From Streptomyces sp. H27-H5 (GTDB lineage Bacteria > Actinomycetota > Actinomycetes > Streptomycetales > Streptomycetaceae), in assembly GCF_026627505.1 (NCBI RefSeq), contig NZ_JAPNLK010000062.1:1-50449 (forward strand): 50,449 bases of DNA, given 5' to 3'. The position numbers and the translations under genes were made by a program. Under the pieces are notes generated by a model, which had not been told where the DNA came from, made no database searches, and saw only the letters and a program-made list of their open reading frames with translations. Shown piece by piece: positions 1-7,644 of this stretch. Each line of letters opens with the position of its first letter. The first letter of the stretch is position 1.

Positions 1-182
1 CACCGTGTGCCGGACCGAAGCCGGGTCGTCCGAGGACCGCTTCCCGCAGGATGCCTGCGCGCTCACACAGCGTCACCAATCCAGCCACGCCCAACCGGCA
101 AAGGACCTGCGACGCGCTGCACTAGCGTGACGGTCGTGCGGGCTCATTGGGCTCAGTGGGCCCTTTGCCGAAGGGAGATTCC
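1..182. other. Upstream region of pfkA, no gene seen
   Basis: I see no convincing coding sequence here. The reading frame open on the minus strand is a shadow of pfkA. The last bases before the pfkA start carry a purine-rich ribosome binding site (GAAGGGAG near 170-177). I could not assign a confident promoter. Confidence 0.5.
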
Positions 183-1211
183 ATGAAGGTCGGAGTGCTG
201 ACGGGCGGCGGAGACTGCCCCGGGCTCAACGCGGTCATCCGGGCCGTCGTCCGCAAGGGCGTGCAGGAGTACCAGTACGAGTTCCTCGGCTTCAAGGACG
301 GCTGGCGCGGCGCGGTCACGGGCGACACGATCCCGCTCGACATCCCGGCCGTGCGCGGGATCCTGCCGCGCGGCGGGACCATCCTCGGCTCCTCGCGCAC
401 CAACCCGTTCAAGTTGGAGAACGGCCTCCGCCAGATCAAGGAGAACCTCGCGAAGTTCGAGGTCGACGCCCTCGTCACGATCGGCGGCGAGGACACCCTC
501 GGGGTGGCCGCCAAGCTGTACGAGGAGTACGGCATCCCCTGCGTGGGCGTGCCGAAGACCATCGACAACGACCTCTCGGCCACCGACTACACCTTCGGCT
601 TCGACACGGCCGTCGGCATCGCCACCGAGGCCATCGACCGGCTCCACACCACCGCCGAGTCGCACATGCGGGTGCTGGTCGTCGAGGTCATGGGGCGCCA
701 CGCGGGCTGGATCGCCCTCCACTCCGGCCTGGCCGGCGGAGCCAACGTCATCCTCGTTCCCGAGCAGCGCTTCGACGTGGACCAGGTCTGCGCCTGGGTC
801 ACCTCCCGCTTCAAGGCGAGCTACGCCCCGATCGTGGTCGTCGCCGAGGGCGCCATGCCCACGGACGGCGAGCTGGTGCTCAAGGACGCCACGACGGACT
901 CCTTCGGGCACGTGCGGCTGTCGGGCGTCGGCGAGTGGCTCGCCAAGGAGATCGAGGCGCGGACCGGCAAGGAGGCCCGTACGACGGTCCTCGGACACGT
1001 CCAGCGCGGCGGCACGCCCAGCGCCTTCGACCGCTGGCTGGCCACGCGCTTCGGGCTGCACGCCGTCGACGCGGTGCGCGACGGAGACTTCGGCAAGATG
1101 GTGGCGCTGAAGGGGACGGACATCGTCCGGGTGCCGATCCTGGAGGCCACGTCGAAGCTCAAGACGGTGGACCCGGCGCTCTACGCGGAAGCCGGCGTCT
1201 TCTTCGGCTGA
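183..1211 (+). CDS. pfkA: 6-phosphofructokinase (group III, PPi-type active-site residues)
   Basis: Phosphorylates fructose 6-phosphate to fructose 1,6-bisphosphate in cytoplasmic glycolysis. The 342-residue protein opens with the family motif GVLTGGGDCPGLNA (residues 4-17), carries the catalytic TIDND loop (126-130), MGRHAGW and HVQRGGTPSAFDR, so it is complete. The ATG at 183 is chosen over an upstream in-frame GTG because GAAGGGAG lies just before it and the conserved N-terminus starts there. The phosphoryl-donor pocket reads GGEDT with Asp104, and PKTID with Lys125. In this family Gly at these two positions goes with ATP use, and Asp plus Lys goes with pyrophosphate use, as in Amycolatopsis PPi-PFK. 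Streptomyces enzymes of this group have been reported as ATP-dependent, so the donor is open. The next gene follows after 86 bases on the same strand. Confidence 0.95.
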   Translation: MKVGVLTGGGDCPGLNAVIRAVVRKGVQEYQYEFLGFKDGWRGAVTGDTIPLDIPAVRGILPRGGTILGSSRTNPFKLENGLRQIKENLAKFEVDALVTIGGEDTLGVAAKLYEEYGIPCVGVPKTIDNDLSATDYTFGFDTAVGIATEAIDRLHTTAESHMRVLVVEVMGRHAGWIALHSGLAGGANVILVPEQRFDVDQVCAWVTSRFKASYAPIVVVAEGAMPTDGELVLKDATTDSFGHVRLSGVGEWLAKEIEARTGKEARTTVLGHVQRGGTPSAFDRWLATRFGLHAVDAVRDGDFGKMVALKGTDIVRVPILEATSKLKTVDPALYAEAGVFFG

Positions 1212-1297
1212 GCCGGAGCGCATGTGCGGATCATGGGTCGTATCGTGACAAAGGGCCCATGATCCGATGCGGGCGACGACGCGGGACGGGAGCGAAC

Positions 1298-2287
1298 GTG
1301 GAGATCCTCGCCTTCGGGGTGCAGACGGACGAGAAGCCGCTCATGGAGAAGACGTTCGCCGGCCGGCACGAGGTGCGCTGCCTGGACGTGTTCCTGAGCG
1401 AGGACACCGCCCCCATCGCCGCCGGGTACGAGATCGTCTCCTCCAGTGTCAACGCCGACCTCGGCGGGCGGGTCCTGCGGATCCTGGCCGACGGCGGGAC
1501 CCGGATGATCGCCCAACGCTCCACCGGCTTCAACAACATCGACCTCGACGCGGCCCGGGAACTCGGCCTGGCCGTCAGCCGGGTCTCCTACTCCTCCCCG
1601 TTCTCGGTGGCCGAGTTCGCCTGGACCCTCGCGATGGCCGTCAACCGCAGCATCGTCCGGGCCTCGAACCGCACCCGGGACTTCGACTTCCGCCTCAACG
1701 GACTGATGGGCCGTGACATGCGCGGCCGCACCGTCGGTGTCCTCGGCACCGGGAAGATCGGCGAGGCCTTCACCCGGATCGCGCACGGCTTCGGCATGAA
1801 CCTGCTGGGCTGGGACGTGACCCCGAACCCGGCCTGCGTGGACCTCGGCATGAAGTACGTGGACAAGGACACGCTGTTCGTCGAGTCGGACCTGATCAGC
1901 CTGCACGTCCCGCTGCTCGACGCGACGCGGCACATCGTCGACGGCGCGGCGCTGCGGCTGATGAAGGACGACGCGATCCTGGTCAACTCCAGCCGGGGCG
2001 CACTGGTGGACACGGAGGCTCTGGTGGACGAACTCCGGGCGGGGCGGTTCGCGGGCGTCGGCCTGGACGTGTACGAGGCGGAGGCCGGACTGTTCTTCAT
2101 GGACCGCTCCCCGGAAGCCGTGGAGGACGACGCCCTCGCCCGGCTGATCACCTTCCCGAACGTGGTGGTGACCTCGCACCAGGCGTATTACACCCACGAC
2201 GCGGTGGGCCAGATCATCGACGCCACCCTCGCGAACGTGCAGGACTACCTGGCCGGCCGCCGCTCCGAGAACACCCTGTCGCCGTGA
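1298..2287 (+). CDS. D-lactate dehydrogenase-like 2-hydroxyacid dehydrogenase
   Basis: An NAD-dependent D-isomer-specific 2-hydroxyacid dehydrogenase of 329 residues, the usual length for the D-LDH (LdhA) branch. It would reduce pyruvate or a related 2-oxoacid to the D-hydroxyacid. The Rossmann motif GVLGTGKIG lies at about residues 147-155. The catalytic triad can be read: Arg in VNSSRG, Glu in VYEAE, His in TSHQAYY near the C-terminus. The substrate-side segment RSTGFNNID is also typical. I chose the GTG at 1298 (VEILAFGVQ) because a GGGACGGGAG site precedes it and the frame upstream adds only low-quality sequence overlapping pfkA. It may be cotranscribed with pfkA. The exact substrate cannot be settled from sequence. 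Confidence 0.88.
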   Translation: MEILAFGVQTDEKPLMEKTFAGRHEVRCLDVFLSEDTAPIAAGYEIVSSSVNADLGGRVLRILADGGTRMIAQRSTGFNNIDLDAARELGLAVSRVSYSSPFSVAEFAWTLAMAVNRSIVRASNRTRDFDFRLNGLMGRDMRGRTVGVLGTGKIGEAFTRIAHGFGMNLLGWDVTPNPACVDLGMKYVDKDTLFVESDLISLHVPLLDATRHIVDGAALRLMKDDAILVNSSRGALVDTEALVDELRAGRFAGVGLDVYEAEAGLFFMDRSPEAVEDDALARLITFPNVVVTSHQAYYTHDAVGQIIDATLANVQDYLAGRRSENTLSP

Positions 2288-2374
2288 ACACCCCGTCGCC
2301 GTCGCCCCGGGCCGCGCCGGCCGCCCCGTCGCCGGCGGGGCCGGTCGCCCGACCCCGCCGCCGACACCCGGGCC

Positions 2375-4252
2375 TCAGGCCGGGGCGGCCGTCCGTACGC
2401 CCGTCAGCAGGTCGCGCAGCAGCTCCGCCCCGCGCAGGGTGAGCACCGACTCCGGGTGGAACTGCACCCCCGCGAAGCCCGCCGCCGACCGCAGCGCGTG
2501 CACCTCGCCCGTCGCCGGGTCCCGCGCGACCTCGACCCCGCGCAGCGCCAGCCGCTCCGCGAGCTCCGCCGGGCAGTGCGCGGTGTACGTGTTGTAGAAG
2601 CCGACCACCTCGGACGCACCGAACAGGTCGATGCGGGTCTGCGCCCCCTGCGCCGGCTCCGCCTTGCGGACCAGCGGGAGACCCAGCTCGGCGGCCAACA
2701 GCTCGTGCCCCAGGCACACGCCCAGCAGCCCGTGCCGGTGCCCCGCCAGCAGCTCCGCCGCCAGCGCGCGCAACGTCCGCATCTTCGGGTCGGACGCGTC
2801 CGCCGGGTTCCCCGGTCCGGGGCCCAGGACGACCGGCCCCTCCCAGGCCAGGGCCGCCGCCCGCAGCCCGGGGTCGTCGTAGCGGCGCACGGTCACCTCC
2901 AGGCCGGTCACCCGCAGCACGTGGGCCAGCATCGCCGTGAAGGTGTCCTCGCCGTCCACCACCAGCGCGTGGCCCGGCGCCGCGGCCGGCCGCTCCTGCA
3001 TCCGCAGCCAGAACGGGGCCAGGTCGGCCCGCCGCGCGGCGAGGGCCGCCTGCACCCGGGGGTCGCCCGCGAGCGGCCCCCCGGTCGCCGCAGGGCGCGG
3101 CGCGGACGCCCGCACCCCCAGCGCGGCCAGCACCCCGGCCGCCTTCGCGTGCGTCTCGGCCACCTCGCCCGCCGGGTCGGAGTGCCGCACCAGCGTCGCC
3201 CCGACCGGGACGCGCAGGGCCCCGTCGGGCGCGATGTCGGCCGTGCGGATCAGGATCGGCGAGTCCAGGGTCTGCGCCCCGGCGGCGTCCGTGCCCAGCA
3301 GGGCCAGCGCGCCCGCGTAATAGCCCCGGCCACCGCTCTCGTACCGCTCGATCACCCGGCAGGCGTTCTGCACCGGCGAGCCCGTCACCGTCGCCGCGAA
3401 CATGGTCTCCCGGAGCACCTCGCGCACGTCCAGCGAGGAGCGGCCGCGCAGCTCGTACTCGGTGTGCGCGAGGTGGGCCATCTCCTTCAGCCGGGGCCCG
3501 ACGACCACCCCGCCCCGGTCGCCGACCGTGCACATCATCTTGAGTTCCTCGTCGACGACCATCGACAGTTCCTCGGTCTCCTTGCGGTCGCCGAGGAAGG
3601 CGAGCAGCGAATCGACCGTGGGGCCCTGCGCCGGATACCGGTACGTCCCGCTGATCGGGTTCATCACGACCGTGCCGCCGGACATGCGCACGTGCACCTC
3701 CGGGCTGGCCCCCACCAGCGTGCGCTCCCCGGTGTGCACGACGTACGTCCAGTACGCGCCCCGCTCGCCCACCAGCAGGCGCCGGAACAGGGCCAGGGCG
3801 TCCGCCCGCCCGAAGCCCTCGATCCGCCCCTCGTAGGTGCGCCGGATGACGAAGTTCGCGCCCTCGCCGCGCCCGATCTCGTGCTCGATGACGCGCTCCA
3901 CGGTCGCCGCGTACCGCGCGTCCGGGACGTCGAAGCCGCCGTCCTCGACCCGCACCTCGTGGTCCGGCAGCGCGGCGAGCACCTCCGTCAGCGGCAGCTC
4001 GTAGGCCTCCTCGGCCGCCAGCACGCTCAGCGGCGTGCCGTCGTCGCGCACGTCGAAACCGCGCTCCCGGATCTGCCGGAACGGCACCAGGGCCAGGGTG
4101 GGCAGTTCCCCGACGGGCAGGTCGGCGAGCCGCTCGGCGGTGTGGACCGGGCCGATCAGCAGCTCGACGGTGTCGTGGTCGCGGCCGGGGGTGCGGCGGC
4201 GCAGCAGGGCGAACGGCGGGCAGGAGTCGTCGAGCAGTCTGCTGATGTCCAT
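2375..4252 (-). CDS. trpEG: Anthranilate synthase, fused TrpE-TrpG
   Basis: Makes anthranilate from chorismate and glutamine, the first committed step of tryptophan synthesis. The 625-residue protein is a fusion: residues about 1-400 are a chorismate-binding TrpE domain (motifs NPISGTYR, EELKMMCTVGDRGG, GSPVQNACRVI), and about 420-625 are a TrpG-type glutamine amidotransferase with nucleophile Cys513 in GVCLGHE and His in FHPES. It starts 109 bases after a leader ORF with three Trp codons and an attenuator hairpin, which supports a tryptophan role over a phenazine-type PhzE role despite the similar architecture. It is divergent from the DAHP synthase that feeds the same pathway. The 3' end faces the dehydrogenase gene across 87 bases. 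Confidence 0.93.
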   Translation of the reverse strand: MDISRLLDDSCPPFALLRRRTPGRDHDTVELLIGPVHTAERLADLPVGELPTLALVPFRQIRERGFDVRDDGTPLSVLAAEEAYELPLTEVLAALPDHEVRVEDGGFDVPDARYAATVERVIEHEIGRGEGANFVIRRTYEGRIEGFGRADALALFRRLLVGERGAYWTYVVHTGERTLVGASPEVHVRMSGGTVVMNPISGTYRYPAQGPTVDSLLAFLGDRKETEELSMVVDEELKMMCTVGDRGGVVVGPRLKEMAHLAHTEYELRGRSSLDVREVLRETMFAATVTGSPVQNACRVIERYESGGRGYYAGALALLGTDAAGAQTLDSPILIRTADIAPDGALRVPVGATLVRHSDPAGEVAETHAKAAGVLAALGVRASAPRPAATGGPLAGDPRVQAALAARRADLAPFWLRMQERPAAAPGHALVVDGEDTFTAMLAHVLRVTGLEVTVRRYDDPGLRAAALAWEGPVVLGPGPGNPADASDPKMRTLRALAAELLAGHRHGLLGVCLGHELLAAELGLPLVRKAEPAQGAQTRIDLFGASEVVGFYNTYTAHCPAELAERLALRGVEVARDPATGEVHALRSAAGFAGVQFHPESVLTLRGAELLRDLLTGVRTAAPA

Positions 4253-4321
4253 GGGCGGGCGTCCTTCTCGGAGATCTCGGAAGAGAGGGGGTGAGAGGGG
4301 CCGGCCCGGGCCCGGAAACGC

Positions 4322-4348
4322 CGAAGGCCGCCCCTCGGGCGGCCTTCG
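4322..4348 (-). terminator. trp attenuator hairpin
   Basis: A perfect 12-bp inverted repeat (4322-4333 with 4337-4348) with a 3-base loop lies between the leader peptide stop codon and trpEG. Read on the minus strand it is followed by GCGTTTCC, a short U-containing stretch. Its position 13 bases after the leader stop is what a ribosome-mediated attenuator would need. The stem is very GC-rich, as actinobacterial terminators usually are. Confidence 0.75.
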
Positions 4349-4361
4349 CGTCGTTCGTCGT

Positions 4362-4430
4362 CTACGTACGCGCGAGGAGTGGGCCGCCGGAAGCGGGCCA
4401 CCACCAGTTCATGTTCGAGTGCGCGTACAT
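4362..4430 (-). CDS. trpL: trp operon leader peptide with three tandem Trp codons
   Basis: A 22-codon ORF upstream of trpEG. It begins MYAHSNMN, then has three consecutive Trp codons (residues 9-11), then PASGGPLLART and TAG. Three adjacent TGG codons in a short ORF directly before a trp gene and a hairpin are the classic sign of transcription attenuation: a ribosome stalled for lack of charged tRNA-Trp would change leader folding and let transcription continue. I know of a described case upstream of trpEG in S. venezuelae, so the mechanism is established for the genus. There is no clear Shine-Dalgarno, and a -10-like TAGGGT ends 7 bases before the ATG, so the leader may be translated from a leaderless RNA. 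Confidence 0.85.
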   Translation of the reverse strand: MYAHSNMNWWWPASGGPLLART

Positions 4431-4437
4431 GTCGCCG

Positions 4438-4443
4438 ACCCTA
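4438..4443 (-). promoter_or_regulatory. Candidate -10 box of trpL-trpEG
   Basis: TAGGGT on the minus strand fits the TAnnnT -10 pattern. Seven bases separate it from the trpL ATG, placing the transcript start at or next to the start codon. No good -35 box was recognised. Confidence 0.45.
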
Positions 4444-4548
4444 GCCCACGCCGCCGGCGGAGGCGAAGCGTCCGCGGGGGCGGGTCGCGTTCCGAGAGAC
4501 ATCCGTCTCAGGGTGTGGGCACCGGGCTGGACGCGACGTGCGACGCCG

Positions 4549-4554
4549 TAATGT
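4549..4554 (+). promoter_or_regulatory. Candidate -10 box of the DAHP synthase gene
   Basis: TAATGT fits TAnnnT and lies 7 bases before the GTG at 4562. CTGGAC at 4527-4532, 16 bases upstream, is a possible -35. This predicts a leaderless mRNA. Confidence 0.45.
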
Positions 4555-4561
4555 GTACGAG

Positions 4562-5917
4562 GTGACCGTGAACGCTGAAACCCAAGCCCCCGCCACCAAG
4601 GCGACCTGGCGAGACCTTCCCGCGGCGCAGCAGCCTTCGTACCCCGATGCCGAGGCCCTGCGCGCTGTCGTCGCGGACCTCGAATCGTATCCTCCGCTCG
4701 TGTTCGCGGGTGAGTGTGACCAGCTGCGCGCCCGTCTGGGAGCCGTCGCCAAGGGCGAGGCGTTCCTGCTGCAGGGCGGCGACTGTGCCGAGGCCTTCGA
4801 CGCCGTGTCCGCCGAGCACATCCGTGCCAAGCTGAAGACGCTGCTCCAGATGAGCGCCGTCCTGACGTACGCCGCCTCCGTGCCGGTCGTCAAGGTCGGC
4901 CGCATCGCCGGCCAGTACTCCAAGCCGCGCTCCAAGGACACCGAGACCCGCGACGGCATCACCCTGCCGACCTACCGCGGCGACTCCGTCAACGGCTTCG
5001 CCTTCACCGAAGAGGCCCGGATCCCGGACCCCGAGCGCCTGAAGCGCATGTACCACGCGTCGGCCTCCACGCTGAACCTGGTCCGCGCCTTCACCACCGG
5101 TGGCTACGCCGACCTGCGCCAGGTGCACGCCTGGAACCAGGACTTCGTGAGGTCCTCCCCGTCCGGGCAGCGCTACGAGCAGCTCGCGCGGGAGATCGAC
5201 AACGCGCTGAACTTCATGAAGGCCTGTGGCACCGACCCGGCCGAGTTCAAGGCGGTCGAGTTCTACGCCTCCCACGAGGCGCTGCTCCTGGACTACGAGG
5301 GCGCGCTGACCCGCACCGACTCGCGGACCGGCAAGCTGTACGACACCTCGGGCCACATGGTCTGGATCGGTGAGCGCACCCGCCAGCTGGACCACGCGCA
5401 CATCGAGTTCTGCTCGCGGATCGCCAACCCGATCGGCATCAAGCTCGGCCCCACGACCACCGTGGACGAGGCGCTGACCTACATCGACCGCCTGGACCCC
5501 GAGCGCGAGCCCGGTCGGCTCACCTTCGTCGTCCGCATGGGCGCCGACAAGGTCCGCGACAAGCTCCCCGAGCTGGTCGAGAAGGTCACCGCGTCCGGTG
5601 CGACCGTCGCCTGGGTCACCGACCCGATGCACGGCAACACCTTCGAGGCGGCCTCCGGCCACAAGACGCGCCGTTTCGACGACGTGCTCGACGAGGTCAA
5701 GGGCTTCTTCGAGGTCCACAAGGCCCTGGGCACCCACCCGGGCGGCATTCACGTCGAGCTCACCGGTGACGACGTCACCGAGTGCGTGGGCGGCGGCGAC
5801 GAGATCTTCGTCGACGACCTGCACCAGCGCTACGAGACGGCCTGCGACCCGCGGCTCAACCGCAGCCAGTCCCTGGACCTCGCGTTCCTGGTGGCCGAGA
5901 TGTACCGCGACCAGTAG
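4562..5917 (+). CDS. aroH: 3-deoxy-7-phosphoheptulonate synthase, class II
   Basis: Condenses phosphoenolpyruvate and erythrose 4-phosphate to DAHP, the entry step of the shikimate pathway. The protein is about 451 residues, normal for the plant/actinobacterial class II family (as mycobacterial AroG, Rv2178c). Diagnostic segments are present throughout: WRDLPAAQQ near the N-terminus, LQGGDCAE, KVGRIAGQY, KPRSK, GLGPTTT-like IKLGPTTT, WVTDPMHGNT, GGIHVELTGDDVTEC. I chose GTG 4562 (VTVNAE) because a -10-like TAATGT lies 7 bases upstream, suggesting a leaderless transcript. GTG 4568, with AGG five bases before it, is the alternative. It is divergent from trpEG, and a 21-bp hairpin follows it. 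Confidence 0.94.
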   Translation: MTVNAETQAPATKATWRDLPAAQQPSYPDAEALRAVVADLESYPPLVFAGECDQLRARLGAVAKGEAFLLQGGDCAEAFDAVSAEHIRAKLKTLLQMSAVLTYAASVPVVKVGRIAGQYSKPRSKDTETRDGITLPTYRGDSVNGFAFTEEARIPDPERLKRMYHASASTLNLVRAFTTGGYADLRQVHAWNQDFVRSSPSGQRYEQLAREIDNALNFMKACGTDPAEFKAVEFYASHEALLLDYEGALTRTDSRTGKLYDTSGHMVWIGERTRQLDHAHIEFCSRIANPIGIKLGPTTTVDEALTYIDRLDPEREPGRLTFVVRMGADKVRDKLPELVEKVTASGATVAWVTDPMHGNTFEAASGHKTRRFDDVLDEVKGFFEVHKALGTHPGGIHVELTGDDVTECVGGGDEIFVDDLHQRYETACDPRLNRSQSLDLAFLVAEMYRDQ

Positions 5918-5947
5918 GACGCGACGCGCGATCAGTAGGTGGCTTCC

Positions 5948-5994
5948 TACGACGGTGGGGCACGGATCGATGTGATCCGTGCCCCACCGTCGTA
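5948..5994 (+). terminator. Strong terminator hairpin after the DAHP synthase gene
   Basis: A perfect 21-bp inverted repeat (5948-5968 with 5974-5994) with a 5-base loop begins 30 bases after the stop codon. There is no U tract directly after it, but TCTTTT occurs about 7 bases downstream. It also insulates the iron-regulated gene that follows. Confidence 0.85.
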
Positions 5995-6004
5995 TCCAGG
6001 TCTT

Positions 6005-6018
6005 TTAGGGGACCCTAA
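6005..6018. promoter_or_regulatory. TTAGGG-GA-CCCTAA inverted repeat
   Basis: TTAGGG and CCCTAA are exact reverse complements separated by two bases, 13 bases upstream of the iron box. It could be a second, weaker DmdR/IdeR site, an overlapping -35 region, or chance. Confidence 0.35.
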
Positions 6019-6030
6019 GTTTGGGTATGG

Positions 6031-6049
6031 TTAGGTAAGCCTCACCGAA
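6031..6049. promoter_or_regulatory. Iron box (DmdR/IdeR/DtxR-type operator)
   Basis: The 19-mer TTAGGTAAGCCTCACCGAA agrees with the actinobacterial iron box TTAGGTTAGGCTmACCTAA at about 15 of 19 positions and is centred about 55 bases upstream of the ferredoxin gene. In Streptomyces such boxes bind DmdR1, which represses in iron-replete cells. The site predicts derepression of the downstream gene in iron starvation. Confidence 0.8.
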
Positions 6050-6094
6050 TAGGGGATGGCTCGCCGAACCATTCCTGCCAGGGAGGTGAACCGC

Positions 6095-6334
6095 GTGTAC
6101 GTCTGCTCTTGTTTCGGGATCACCGACAAGCAGGTCAAGGACCACGCGGCTGCCGGGGCCTGCACCCCCCGCCAGATCGCCTCGGAGACCAAGGCCGGCA
6201 CGGACTGCGGTTCGTGCGTGCGGACCATCCAGGGAATCCTTGGCCGCGGGGCGTGCCCGCGCCGCGAACTGCTGGAGACGGGCAACGCGGCGGCCGTGCT
6301 CGCCGTCGACCCGCAGCTCGCCGAAGCGGCCTAG
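6095..6334 (+). CDS. bfd: Bacterioferritin-associated ferredoxin-like [2Fe-2S] protein
   Basis: A 79-residue cytoplasmic protein of the BFD-like [2Fe-2S] family. The four cluster cysteines are visible as VCSC at residues 3-6 and CGSC around residues 37-40. In better studied bacteria Bfd passes electrons to bacterioferritin haem to release stored iron. The start is the GTG at 6095, seven bases after a near-perfect AGGGAGGTGA site. An iron box lies upstream. The gene converges on bacterioferritin with only 14 bases between stops, which strengthens the functional link. The C-terminal tail after the cluster motif is Ala-rich and probably unstructured. Confidence 0.9.
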   Translation: MYVCSCFGITDKQVKDHAAAGACTPRQIASETKAGTDCGSCVRTIQGILGRGACPRRELLETGNAAAVLAVDPQLAEAA

Positions 6335-6348
6335 CGCATCGGTTCGGC

Positions 6349-6828
6349 TCAGCTCTCCGGCTGCTCGATGAGCTGCGCGATGTAGAGCGGCTCCCCGATG
6401 CTCTCGATCAGTTCCAGCTGGGTGTCGAGGTAGTCGATGTGGTGCTCCTCGTCCTCCAGGATCTCCTCGAAGAGGCGCGCGGAGGTGATGTCACCCTTGC
6501 CGCGCATGACCTCGATGCCGCGCTTGAGGCGGTCGATGGCCTCGACCTCGACCTGGCGGTCCGCCTGGAACATCTCCGTCAGCGTCTGGCCCACGCGGAC
6601 GTGGAAGAGGCGCTGGTAGTTGGGCAGACCGTCGAGCATCAGGATGCGCTCGGTGATCTTGTCCGCGTGCTTCATCTCGTCGATGGACTCGGCACGGGTG
6701 TAGTTGGCGAGCTTCGTCCAACCCTTGTTGTCCTGGATGCGGTAGTGCAGCCAGTACTGGTTGATCGCCGTGAGCTCGCCGGTCAGCTGCTCGTTGAGAA
6801 ACTCAAGGACCTCGGGGTCGCCCTGCAT
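6349..6828 (-). CDS. bfr: Bacterioferritin
   Basis: Forms a 24-subunit haem-containing shell that oxidises and stores iron. The 159-residue length is standard. All ferroxidase ligands are in place at canonical numbers: Glu18, Glu51, His54, Glu94, Glu127 and His130, and the haem ligand Met52 is present. The start is the ATG at 6828 (MQGDPEVLE), eight bases after AAGGAG on the minus strand. Six residues upstream in frame are not part of the family. It converges on the bfd-like gene, so the mobilising ferredoxin and its storage partner end tail to tail. I did not find a good iron box upstream of bfr itself. Confidence 0.96.
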   Translation of the reverse strand: MQGDPEVLEFLNEQLTGELTAINQYWLHYRIQDNKGWTKLANYTRAESIDEMKHADKITERILMLDGLPNYQRLFHVRVGQTLTEMFQADRQVEVEAIDRLKRGIEVMRGKGDITSARLFEEILEDEEHHIDYLDTQLELIESIGEPLYIAQLIEQPES

Positions 6829-7001
6829 CGCAGAGGCTCCTTCCAAGCAATGTCAGCTAAGTGACTGGGCAGGTGCGCGCATCCTTGCACCGCCGCCCGG
6901 GGGCGTCCAGTAAGTGCCTCCTTAGTGGGAGTTGCCATGACTTGCCCGAATCGGTCCAGACCTGGTCATGACCACCCTGCCCAATCTGTCACCATGGACT
7001 C

Positions 7002-7634
7002 ATGGGTCAGCCGGAAAGCCGGGAATCTCCGGGAGCAGAGCAGTTCGAGCTCCCTCCGGGGCAACGGTTGCAGCGCGGCTGGCCGGTCACCCACTACGGC
7101 CCCGTCCCCAAGTTCAAGCCGGACCGCTGGGAGTTCAGGGTCTTCGGCGCGACCGCCGACGGTGACAAGCACTGCTGGAACCACGAGGAGTTCGCGGCCC
7201 TGCCGTTCGAGTCGGTCGTGGCCGATCTGCACTGCGTGACGAAGTTCAGCATGCTCGGAGCCGAATGGGGTGGCGTCCGCGCCCGCACCGTCCTCGCGCT
7301 CGCCCCGCCGGCCCCCCAGGTCACGCACGTGATGGTGTGGGCCGAGTACGGCTTCAGCTCGAACATGCGATTGGCGGATTTCGCCGCGGACCGCACGGTC
7401 TTCGCCACCCATCAGGGTGGCGAACTGCTGACCGCCGAGCACGGTTTCCCCCTGCGTCTCGTGGTCCCGCACCTCTATGCCTGGAAGGGCCCCAAGTGGG
7501 TCCGCGGCATCGAGTACATGACCGCCGACCGGCGGGGTTTCTGGGAGGAGCGGGGCTACCACAACGTCGGTGACCCCTGGCGCGAGCAGCGCTACTCGTA
7601 CCAGGAGGAGCCGGGGGACGGCCCGGAGCTCTGA
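7002..7634 (+). CDS. Molybdopterin-dependent oxidoreductase, sulfite-oxidase fold
   Basis: A 210-residue protein of the sulfite oxidase/YedY-like molybdopterin-binding family (COG2041). The Mo-coordinating cysteine is expected at Cys78 in ADLHCVTKFS, and the surrounding PRWEFRV-like and WAEYGFSSNM segments fit the domain. The DxxxH...YAWKGPKWVRGIEY end is typical of the compact actinobacterial members. No signal peptide or Tat motif is seen, so it is probably cytoplasmic, and the substrate is unknown. ATG 7002 is used: GTG/ATG codons slightly upstream are out of frame. It is divergent from bfr and runs into the DUF4396 gene with 10 bases between stops. Confidence 0.85.
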   Translation: MGQPESRESPGAEQFELPPGQRLQRGWPVTHYGPVPKFKPDRWEFRVFGATADGDKHCWNHEEFAALPFESVVADLHCVTKFSMLGAEWGGVRARTVLALAPPAPQVTHVMVWAEYGFSSNMRLADFAADRTVFATHQGGELLTAEHGFPLRLVVPHLYAWKGPKWVRGIEYMTADRRGFWEERGYHNVGDPWREQRYSYQEEPGDGPEL

Positions 7635-7644
7635 CCGCCGCGCT

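Noticed and set aside
2288..2374. A terminator between the dehydrogenase and trpEG
   Set aside because: The 87 bases are almost all G/C and offer many partial pairings, but no single clear stem-loop stood out.
4156..4404. An 82-residue minus-strand ORF across the trp leader
   Set aside because: It runs across the attenuator and into trpEG in another frame. The 22-codon leader with Trp codons explains the region better.
6829..7001. A second iron box upstream of bacterioferritin
   Set aside because: TTAGCTGAC and CTTAGTGG fragments occur, but no 19-base match good enough to call.
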